Below, one piece after another: positions 24,583 to 31,255 of a stretch of 36,544 bases of DNA. The DNA lies in the NCBI GenBank assembly GCA_900319715.1, contig ONPM01000011.1, forward strand, positions 1-36,544, given 5' to 3'. This DNA is from an uncultured Prevotella sp. GTDB taxonomy: Bacteria > Bacteroidota > Bacteroidia > Bacteroidales > Bacteroidaceae. Under the pieces are notes generated by a model. The model was given only the letters and a program-made list of their open reading frames with translations, did no database searches and was not told the DNA's origin. Positions within the stretch are counted from its first letter, which is position 1. Each line of letters starts with the position of its first letter. The translations under genes and the position numbers were made by a program.

Positions 24583-25299
24583 ATGACAAGACACAACAAG
24601 ACAATTCTGATTATTCCCGACGTACATGGGCGGCAGTTCTGGAAGAAGGCTGTCGGCTCTGGCGACTATGACAAGGTCGTGTTCCTGGGCGATTATCTCG
24701 ATCCGTATCCTGACGAGCGGATTGGAGAACTGACTGCCCAGCACAACTTCGAGGATATCCTCTCGTACTACGACCAGCACCCCGACAAGGTGGTGCTGCT
24801 CTTGGGCAATCACGACCTTCACTACCTGTCGCCCCACTATCACGACATCTGTCCGAGTGGACGATACAATGAGCAGCATAGCGACTACTACCGGTTCCTG
24901 TTCACACAAAAAGACCGCTTCAGGCTGGCCTGTGAGGAGACAATAGGTAAACAGAAATATCTGTTCACACACGCAGGCGTGAACCAATACTGGCTGAAGC
25001 GCAACAAGAAACTGATTGTCGCACCTGACGCAGAGCACCTGAACCAGTTGCTGTTGACCGACGAGGGTATCGAGACCCTCGCGCAGGTGGGGATTGCCAG
25101 ATGGGGCGAATATCTGACGGGCAGCATCATCTGGAGCGACTGCGACGAGTTGGCTTTGACAGATCCCCTTCCCCATGTCTACCAGATTGTGGGTCACACA
25201 CAGCAATTCGACGGCACACCCGTCATCACCGACCACTTTGCCTGTCTCGATACCCGCTCTGCCTTCACCCTCTCGTCAGAGGGTATCAAGGCAGTGTAA
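24583..25299 (+). CDS. Calcineurin-like metallophosphoesterase
   Basis: A 238-residue metallophosphoesterase with the full motif set: PDVHG (D13, H15), LGDYLDP (37 onward), LLGNHDLHY (75-78), a mid-protein FTHAGVN and a late VGHTQ. It resembles bacterial PPP-type phosphatases such as the partner of polynucleotide kinase and diadenosine-tetraphosphatase-like enzymes. Its substrate could be a protein, nucleotide or RNA end. The sequence around its start (24565-24594) nearly repeats that of the lipoprotein remnant (22349-22378), pointing to local duplication. It ends the operon begun at 23162. Confidence 0.88.
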   Translation: MTRHNKTILIIPDVHGRQFWKKAVGSGDYDKVVFLGDYLDPYPDERIGELTAQHNFEDILSYYDQHPDKVVLLLGNHDLHYLSPHYHDICPSGRYNEQHSDYYRFLFTQKDRFRLACEETIGKQKYLFTHAGVNQYWLKRNKKLIVAPDAEHLNQLLLTDEGIETLAQVGIARWGEYLTGSIIWSDCDELALTDPLPHVYQIVGHTQQFDGTPVITDHFACLDTRSAFTLSSEGIKAV

Positions 25300-25304
25300 C
25301 CCGT

Positions 25305-25352
25305 TTATAGATATAACTGGAGGCCGATATTCCGGCCCAAAACCTACATTTG
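25305..25352 (+). promoter_or_regulatory. Dyad-type promoter of the second AAA gene
   Basis: TTATAGATATAACTG begins at 25305 and the -7 box TACATTTG at 25345, spacing 40. A GGCCG/CGGCC hairpin between them (25322-25337) lacks a T-run and is probably not a terminator. Confidence 0.65.
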
Positions 25353-25384
25353 TGCCATGATTAACAATTTAAAAACACTGAAAT

Positions 25385-27160
25385 ATGCCTAGAAAATTAA
25401 AGATTCAAAAGAGAAACGGAATGGAGTTCGATTTCCGTGCTGGTAAACCGATGATGGACGTTGAGGAGTCTGAGTACAAGGAGCCCGACACCTGGACCAT
25501 TATCACCGCCCTGAACCGTGTCCTCGACCAGGCCCAGGATTCACAACTCTCCGACGAGTTCTGGGAGTCGGTGAAGAATCCCCTCGCCTACCTGCGTGGT
25601 GAACTGGGGCTGACCGACATCCAGATTGTGGTGATGGCCATACTCATCGAGGCTGGCGAACCGCTCTCATGGAAGAAGATGGGCAACTTCCTCAACTGCT
25701 CCCGTCTGCAGATAATGACCTACACTGAGGAGATAGAGGAGATGGTCAAGAAGCGCTGGTTCGTACGCAAAGCCAGCCGCGAGTTTGGCAATATCTTCGA
25801 GGGATTCGGGCTGACACGCGGGCTGATTACGGCTCTGCGCCATAACAAGACCTTTGTGCCCGAGAAAATTGACGGGCTCACCGAACAGCAGTTCATCGAC
25901 AAACTCGAGAGCCACCTCGACAAGCACATGAACGACCGCTGCGTCGACTTCAGCGACGTTGAGGAGTGGATGCTGATGCTGTGTGAGGCCAACCCTCACC
26001 TCCCTCTCTGCCAAGAGATTCTGAGGTTCAACGATGACATCCACATCCAGTCGCTGTTGCTGATGATTGTCTACGACTACGCCCAGTGGGAAGGTTCCGA
26101 TGGTGAGGGCCTGACCCTCGACACCATCAGCGACATCTATCCTGAGGAGTTCGAGTGTGACTTCATGCGCGAGAAACTGCGCGACGGTGAACACCCACTT
26201 ATGCGATGTGGCTACATCGAGCACAAGTGTGTCGACGGCATGGCCAACAACGAACAGTATATGCTGACACACAAGTGCAAGACCGAACTCCTCTCGGACT
26301 ATAAGCCCAGTCACAAGAAGTGCAAGCGCATGCAGGAGCGTATGGGCAACCGTCTCCTGAAGAGCCATGACACCATCAAGGAGAAGACCCTCTTCTTCAA
26401 TGAGTCCGAGCAGCAGCAGATTGACCGCCTCACCAGTCTGCTTTCTGCAGACAACTTCCCCAACATCCAGAAGCGCCTCGAGGAGCAGGGCATGCGCAAG
26501 GGCTTTGCCTGCCTCTTCTACGGAGGACCTGGCACGGGAAAGACCGAGACCGTACTGCAGATAGCCCGTCAGACGGGTCGCGACCTCATGCAGGTGGACA
26601 TCGCCGGCATGCGCGACAAGTATGTTGGTGAGAGCGAGAAGAACATCAAGGCCGTCTTCCAGCACTATCGCGACCTCTGTCGCAACAGTGAGATGAAGCC
26701 CATCCTCTTCTTCAACGAGGCCGATGCCCTCATCAACAAGCGCACGGAGAACATCGAGCACTCCGTCGACAAGATGGACAATGCCATGCAGAACATCATC
26801 CTGCAGGAGATTGAAGACCTTGATGGCATTCTTATCGCCACCACCAACCTGACGAGCAACCTCGACAGCGCCTTCGAGCGTCGATTCCTCTTCAAGATTG
26901 AGTTCCACAAGCCCACCACCGAGGTGAAGAGCAAGATATGGTGCTCCATGCTGAAGGACCTCAGCCCCGACGATGCCCGTCAGCTGGCCACCCACTTCGA
27001 CTTCTCTGGCGGACAGATTGAGAACATCGCCCGCAAGCGCACTGTCGACTACATCCTCACGGGCAAGTTCGCCACCCTCGAGGAGATTGAGTCCTACTGT
27101 CAGGCGGAACTCCTCGACAACAAAAAAGAGCGTCACCACATCGCCGGCTTCTCGGCGTAG
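25385..27160 (+). CDS. AAA+ ATPase with N-terminal winged-helix-like region (copy 2)
   Basis: A 591-residue paralogue of the protein at 12179-13963, similar along its whole length. The N-terminal winged-helix-like segment reads IQIVVMAILIEAGEPLSW, then MGNFLNCSRLQIMTYTEEIE. The AAA domain has Walker A GGPGTGKT near 381, DKYVGESEKN, Walker B-like ILFFNEADA near 438, sensor 1 TTNLTSNLD and ERRF. The Walker B aspartate is asparagine, as in copy 1. It is alone in its transcription unit with a dyad promoter, so the two paralogues could form mixed hexamers or serve different targets under one signal. Confidence 0.9.
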   Translation: MPRKLKIQKRNGMEFDFRAGKPMMDVEESEYKEPDTWTIITALNRVLDQAQDSQLSDEFWESVKNPLAYLRGELGLTDIQIVVMAILIEAGEPLSWKKMGNFLNCSRLQIMTYTEEIEEMVKKRWFVRKASREFGNIFEGFGLTRGLITALRHNKTFVPEKIDGLTEQQFIDKLESHLDKHMNDRCVDFSDVEEWMLMLCEANPHLPLCQEILRFNDDIHIQSLLLMIVYDYAQWEGSDGEGLTLDTISDIYPEEFECDFMREKLRDGEHPLMRCGYIEHKCVDGMANNEQYMLTHKCKTELLSDYKPSHKKCKRMQERMGNRLLKSHDTIKEKTLFFNESEQQQIDRLTSLLSADNFPNIQKRLEEQGMRKGFACLFYGGPGTGKTETVLQIARQTGRDLMQVDIAGMRDKYVGESEKNIKAVFQHYRDLCRNSEMKPILFFNEADALINKRTENIEHSVDKMDNAMQNIILQEIEDLDGILIATTNLTSNLDSAFERRFLFKIEFHKPTTEVKSKIWCSMLKDLSPDDARQLATHFDFSGGQIENIARKRTVDYILTGKFATLEEIESYCQAELLDNKKERHHIAGFSA

Positions 27161-27188
27161 AGGGATTTAGAATATTTAACTGAAAAAA

Positions 27189-27221
27189 TTTGGGCAAAAG
27201 TGCAATTCCGTTGTACCTTTG
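27189..27221 (+). promoter_or_regulatory. Promoter of the Sel1-repeat gene
   Basis: TTTG at 27189-27192 and TACCTTTG at 27214-27221 form an ordinary Bacteroidetes -33/-7 pair. The regulon dyad is not present. The chosen ATG at 27238 lies 16 bases beyond the box. Confidence 0.6.
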
Positions 27222-27237
27222 CCACAAAACAACAATC

Positions 27238-29529
27238 ATGACAGAGAAAGAGATTAAAGACAAGGTAGGAGCCCTGCACCAAAGACTCCTGGACGATGAG
27301 GAAAACTACGTCAAGCTGATCAACCTCCTTGAAGAATACCAAGAACTGTCCGACCAATATGGTCTGATGGTCTCAGCAGCTCTGAAAGACGGACTGAAGA
27401 ATTATGAGCTCTACCTGAAACTGGAAAGCGCACTCTCACCACGATCCATCATCATTGAGAAGAAGGGCGATCCTGCGACGAAAAGGGTCAAGAAGTCCGA
27501 CGCTGAAGGCTATTACCGTATCGCCTTCATCATGGATGATGGCAGTCGCCAAGTCGTGCATTTCGGCAGAAAACAGACCCATGCGCTCTACATTCTGTTC
27601 CTGCTCTGCTCACAGAAGAACGGTCTGTTGGCTGATTTCTTCCAGAAAGAGGGTGCAGAACTCACACCCGTTCTCCAGACGGTTACCAGGCTGATTCAGA
27701 AGATCTATCCCCATATGGACAAAGAATCTGCTGAGACCATGGCCAAGGATTTGGGACCAGACCGCTCTTTCTCCGACACCCTCCAGAAGATGAAGGCTCC
27801 TGTGATGGACTGTCTGAAACAGGCCAAAGCATACCACGACGAGTATTGGTACATGCCCTATTCTGTCAACCTGAAGAAAAAGCAGTTGTATCGCATGCAC
27901 ATGCCACAGGTCAACATCGTTTATCCCCCAGAGTTCCAGTCCTTCATCGACGCTCTGCCTGACGCGCTGGACATCCTCCGTCAGGAAGGCATCGATACCA
28001 ACGGCTTGAGCAAGAATCTGGAGTATGACTTCGCCCAATGGAAAAAGGCAGCTGAAGAAGGCGATGCCGACGGACTATACTATATGGGTGTGTACTACGG
28101 TACTGGCGATGTCGTATCCCATGACTACCAGAAATCTGTCGACTATCTTGAGAAGGCTGCAGAGAAGGGACACCTTGATGCTGTCTTCCAATTAGGTGTC
28201 TACCATATGTTTGGCTTCGGTGTGAAGAAAGACATCCACAGGGCTCTCAACTTCTTCGAACAGGCTGCTAAGGAAGACCACGCAGAGGCTGCAGCCTGGG
28301 CCGGACAAATCTATGAATATGGTACAGACGGCATCAAGGTGAACCACAAGAAAGCTTTCGATCTCTATATGATTGCAGCCCGTCATGACAACGAAGAGGC
28401 CATGTGGTATGTCATTCAAGGCTATCTGTTGGGACAAGGCACCAAAAGAGACTATCCCAAAGCCTACGAATGGGTGGAAAAGGCAGAAAAACTGGGTTAT
28501 TATAAGATCACCTTCCTTTACGGTGTCTTCCTGTTCAATCAGGGTGAAGAATACTATGAAGATGCGCTTGATTATTTCATCGATGCCGCCAACGAGGGTA
28601 TGCCTATGGCGTACTGTATGATGGCAAAAATGGCCATTAAAGGCTATTGCAGGACAGATGATGATATTGAGGAGGCAAAAGAATGGCTTCTCAAAGGAGC
28701 AGAGGTGGGCGACGAGACTTGCATCAACACCCTCAAGAGAGCATATCCTGACGTCTACGAGGCATACAAGGAAGAATGGGAGCATCCCGTTTCCCTACGT
28801 GAACTGTTGATACAGCTGGTCATGGGGATGGATCACAACGAACAGGAATCCTTCCTCCTGATGACCGATGCCTACAGAGAGAGATGGCACGAGGGCTACC
28901 TGCGTGAGATCTGCAAGCAGTTGAGTATCCACAAGCCCTCTGACGATGACAGTGGTGACGGCGGTCCCAAGCGAAAGATCACCATCAGGAAATCCAGACA
29001 CGGCGACGTCGCCTACGAGCTGGTACTGACACTGGCCAATGGCGAGGAAGTGGTTGTCAATAGGATTTATCCCATCAGTTTCGTACTGTTCCTGCTGACC
29101 ATTATCTGCTCCTACAAGAACGGCTACACCACGGCGATGGCCAAGGACGAGACCTGCAGACCCATCCTGAAGGAACTGGTGCGATTGGTATACGACAATC
29201 AGATTGCCAACCTTGACAGATATGTGGAGGAGAATATGAGCCATGAGCAAGACGAGGCAGAGAAAAAGAACGAGGACTACTACAAGCAATATTCCAACAA
29301 GGCCAAGATCTCCATTAAGGAGGCTGTCGGCCTTCGCGACGATGTCAACTGCTTCCTCTTCGGCATCTATCGTATGAAGGGAAGGAAGATCATCAGACGC
29401 ACCAACCTCGACCCAAAAGACATCCTTCTTCCCCCAGAGCTGATGGACCTCGCCAACAGGATGCCTGACGCACTCGACGTATTACAACCGACTGAATACC
29501 AGCAAGATAAGAATATATTGAAAGAATAA
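27238..29529 (+). CDS. Sel1-repeat protein flanked by two copies of an unknown domain
   Basis: Start chosen at 27238 because the ATG at 27190 lies upstream of the -7 box. 763 residues, no signal peptide. The centre (about 266-510) is a run of Sel1/TPR-like repeats, e.g. AEEGDADGLYYMGVYYGTG and AEKGHLDAVFQLGVYHMFG. On each side is a copy of an unrecognised domain: YRIAFIMDDGSRQVVHFGRK near 91 and YELVLTLANGEEVVVNRIYP near 592, each followed by a hydrophobic helix and a closing segment ending in a PPE motif. A third copy makes up the 189-residue protein at 29656. Sel1 repeats usually scaffold protein complexes. Confidence 0.8.
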   Translation: MTEKEIKDKVGALHQRLLDDEENYVKLINLLEEYQELSDQYGLMVSAALKDGLKNYELYLKLESALSPRSIIIEKKGDPATKRVKKSDAEGYYRIAFIMDDGSRQVVHFGRKQTHALYILFLLCSQKNGLLADFFQKEGAELTPVLQTVTRLIQKIYPHMDKESAETMAKDLGPDRSFSDTLQKMKAPVMDCLKQAKAYHDEYWYMPYSVNLKKKQLYRMHMPQVNIVYPPEFQSFIDALPDALDILRQEGIDTNGLSKNLEYDFAQWKKAAEEGDADGLYYMGVYYGTGDVVSHDYQKSVDYLEKAAEKGHLDAVFQLGVYHMFGFGVKKDIHRALNFFEQAAKEDHAEAAAWAGQIYEYGTDGIKVNHKKAFDLYMIAARHDNEEAMWYVIQGYLLGQGTKRDYPKAYEWVEKAEKLGYYKITFLYGVFLFNQGEEYYEDALDYFIDAANEGMPMAYCMMAKMAIKGYCRTDDDIEEAKEWLLKGAEVGDETCINTLKRAYPDVYEAYKEEWEHPVSLRELLIQLVMGMDHNEQESFLLMTDAYRERWHEGYLREICKQLSIHKPSDDDSGDGGPKRKITIRKSRHGDVAYELVLTLANGEEVVVNRIYPISFVLFLLTIICSYKNGYTTAMAKDETCRPILKELVRLVYDNQIANLDRYVEENMSHEQDEAEKKNEDYYKQYSNKAKISIKEAVGLRDDVNCFLFGIYRMKGRKIIRRTNLDPKDILLPPELMDLANRMPDALDVLQPTEYQQDKNILKE

Positions 29530-29541
29530 TCGGTTATTCAC

Positions 29542-29599
29542 TTATACCTATACATTGGGGCTTAAAACTTGGTTTGAGCCCTTTTTTTACGTACCTTTG
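29542..29599 (+). promoter_or_regulatory. Dyad-type promoter with 50-base spacing (unknown-domain/sigma-2 operon)
   Basis: TTATACCTATACATT begins at 29542 and the -7 box TACCTTTG at 29592. The spacing is 50 rather than 40, one extra helical turn. The terminator of the preceding gene occupies the space between them. Confidence 0.6.
29558..29588 (+). terminator. Intrinsic terminator of the Sel1-repeat gene
   Basis: GGGCTTAAAAC pairs with GTTTGAGCCC (one G-U pair, one bulged A) and is followed by seven T residues at 29582-29588. The T-run ends four bases before the next -7 box. Confidence 0.8.
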
Positions 29600-29655
29600 C
29601 AAACAGAAATCCGCGGATAGTCCAAGGATATATATAAAAATAAAAAAGGTATAGA

Positions 29656-30225
29656 ATGACAGAGAAGATTGAGCAGATGATGAGTCAAATGACAGACGCG
29701 GAGATTCGCGAGCGTTTGGCTGAGTACATGGAACGCGATGTCACCCTTCGCCCCCCACTCATAGCAGTGGAGGTGAGGATGAAACCCACCTACGATGCGA
29801 GTTGTCGTTACGATGTGCTCCTCATCGATGAGGAGGGGGGAGAAACCCCTGTGCAATTCCACGACCGTTACTCACGGCTCCTCTACATCTTCACCCTCCT
29901 CAACCCCAAAGGCTTCCAACGTCGTCAGGCTTCGGCCAACCACTATAGCGCTCTTTGTCATCTTTACAGTCAACTCTACTTTCGAGATAGCGATGCGTTG
30001 CTGAGAACTATCGATAGTACGGATATCAAGCGTCCTGGACAGTTCCTCTGTCAGTACGTCACCCAAGCACGCAGAGCTATTCGCGAGGCCTCACCCCTCG
30101 CTGAGCAGTTCGCCATCGACCGTCCACAGTCGAACAATGGCAGGCTGCTGATACCCTTCGTCTCTCAAGGAGGCACCGTCATCATCGATGCTTCGCTCCT
30201 TCACAACAACATGTATAACGTCTAA
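29656..30225 (+). CDS. Small protein of the same unknown domain family as the Sel1-repeat protein
   Basis: The 189-residue protein is essentially one copy of the domain duplicated in the neighbouring Sel1 protein: YDVLLIDEEGGETPVQFHDR at about 52-71, then the hydrophobic helix SRLLYIFTLLNPKG, a variable helical part, and a closing GRLLIPFVSQGGTVIIDASL. I know no name for this family. It is first in an operon with the sigma-like gene at 30237, 11 bases downstream, so it may regulate or partner that sigma factor. Confidence 0.65.
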   Translation: MTEKIEQMMSQMTDAEIRERLAEYMERDVTLRPPLIAVEVRMKPTYDASCRYDVLLIDEEGGETPVQFHDRYSRLLYIFTLLNPKGFQRRQASANHYSALCHLYSQLYFRDSDALLRTIDSTDIKRPGQFLCQYVTQARRAIREASPLAEQFAIDRPQSNNGRLLIPFVSQGGTVIIDASLLHNNMYNV

Positions 30226-30236
30226 ACACCTTTCTT

Positions 30237-30965
30237 ATGTCCACCAACAAGGAAACCAACACCATGAAGAGCCTCAACAATGGGCTCAACGATTGCGGGC
30301 TCGATATCGTGAGCTACATCTACAAGTCGTTCTCCAAATCGGAACCCCTTCCCCCCGATGAGGAGCACACTCTTGGGGAGGAAATGAAGCAAGGCAACAA
30401 CAAGTCGCGCGAGAAGCTCATTAAGGCTAACATGCGCTACGTCGTCGAGGTCGCGTTGAAGTACACTTGGTCCAAAACCCCTCTCGAAGACCTCATACAA
30501 GCAGGTTGTGAAGGTCTCGTGAAGGCTGCTAATAACTACGATGCTTCCCTTGGCTGTCGTCTCATCTCCTTCGCTACATGGCACATTGATAACGAGGTAC
30601 ACAAGGCAGCTGTCAAAAGGATGCGTGAATTTACGATTCTCGATGCCCCCTACAAGGGCAAAAAAGATGGCGAAACCAAGGATGAACGCATAAGCGAATC
30701 CAACCACGAACACATTTGCGGTGATTGCACCCATAATGCAGATTGGAACCTTCGCTATCGCGATATGCTCAAGGAACTCATGCGTCGTCTCGATGAGCGC
30801 CAGTATGGGCTTGGTCCTCTACTTGGCGATCTCCACGAGATGCTCCAAAAGGGTCACTCCACCTTGGATTTTGCGCGCAAGCATCGTCTCAACGAGCAGC
30901 AGATGAAACGTCTCTTCGCTATCATTCGCGAAGAGGCGGGTCCTCACCTCAAGATGGCCGCATAA
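30237..30965 (+). CDS. Divergent sigma-70-like factor (copy 2)
   Basis: A 242-residue sigma-70-type protein. Region 1.2/2.1 is seen in EPLPPDEEHTLGEEMKQG, REKLIKANMRYVVEVALKYT and LEDLIQAGCEGLVKAANNYD. The region 2.3/2.4 equivalent, CRLISFATWHIDNEVHKAAV, lacks the usual FxxYAxWWIRQ aromatics. Region 3 is shortened and the C-terminal HTH (STLDFARKHRLNEQQMKRLF) is atypical of region 4.2. The result is a sigma-like factor likely to read unusual promoters or to have changed role. A start nine codons later (30264) is possible. It shares a dyad promoter with the small gene before it and is followed by the Y RNA/Ro60 unit. Confidence 0.85.
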   Translation: MSTNKETNTMKSLNNGLNDCGLDIVSYIYKSFSKSEPLPPDEEHTLGEEMKQGNNKSREKLIKANMRYVVEVALKYTWSKTPLEDLIQAGCEGLVKAANNYDASLGCRLISFATWHIDNEVHKAAVKRMREFTILDAPYKGKKDGETKDERISESNHEHICGDCTHNADWNLRYRDMLKELMRRLDERQYGLGPLLGDLHEMLQKGHSTLDFARKHRLNEQQMKRLFAIIREEAGPHLKMAA

Positions 30966-30996
30966 GAAATGCGGCATCATCTGGAAAAATTTACAT

Positions 30997-31044
30997 CTAT
31001 AGGTATAAATACATCGAAAGTTTACAAACTATTTAATATATTTA
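30997..31044 (+). promoter_or_regulatory. Dyad-type promoter of the Y RNA/Ro60 unit
   Basis: CTATAGGTATAAATA begins at 30997 and TATATTTA, one base off the -7 consensus, at 31037, spacing 40. The predicted start site falls at the 5' end of the structured RNA near 31050-31056. Confidence 0.65.
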
Positions 31045-31055
31045 GAACAGAAAAC

Positions 31056-31218
31056 AAAAGCAAGGGCGGTTGACGCTATCTGGAGAGATACTTCGATCTG
31101 ACCGCTTTACAAGTGAGGCAGAGTGTATCTCCAATCGGTTACCTGACCGATTTTGTTACTCAAAAAATAATGCTCTCCACATTCCCAAAAGGGACTTTTC
31201 ACCGCCCTCTGCTTTTTT
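31056..31218 (+). ncRNA. Candidate bacterial Y RNA
   Basis: The 290-base gap before the Ro60 gene encodes an RNA whose ends pair. AAAAGCA at 31056-31062 pairs with TGCTTTT at 31210-31216, and AGGGCGGT at 31063-31070 pairs with ACCGCCCT at 31201-31208, leaving one bulged C at 31209. A bulged-C terminal stem is the Ro-binding feature of known Y RNAs. Inside are AATCGGT/ACCGATT at 31133-31152 (6-base loop), TCCC-AAAA-GGGA at 31183-31194, and GGAGA...TCTCC at 31082-31132. The 3' end is a T-run, doubling as terminator. Y RNAs bind Ro60 and gate its access to misfolded RNA. No tRNA-like YrlA module was recognised. Confidence 0.7.
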
Positions 31219-31255
31219 CAAGCGTTCTTTTTACTTATTGATACATATATAGCGT

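Noticed and set aside
24564-24650. A short frame starting 19 bases before the metallophosphoesterase
   Set aside because: It runs in a different frame through a well-defined gene and has no recognisable product. The repeated leader sequence is the more interesting feature there.
25667-27139. A 490-codon open frame antisense to the second AAA gene
   Set aside because: Its product is a low-complexity mix of Val, Leu, Glu and Asp, it has no promoter, and the AAA gene on the other strand has clear motifs throughout. It results from the codon bias of the AAA gene.
31239-31250. An ATA-NN-TAT match just before the Ro60 start codon
   Set aside because: No -7 box lies about 40 bases downstream (the position is inside the gene), so it does not fit the regulon geometry and is probably chance in AT-rich DNA.
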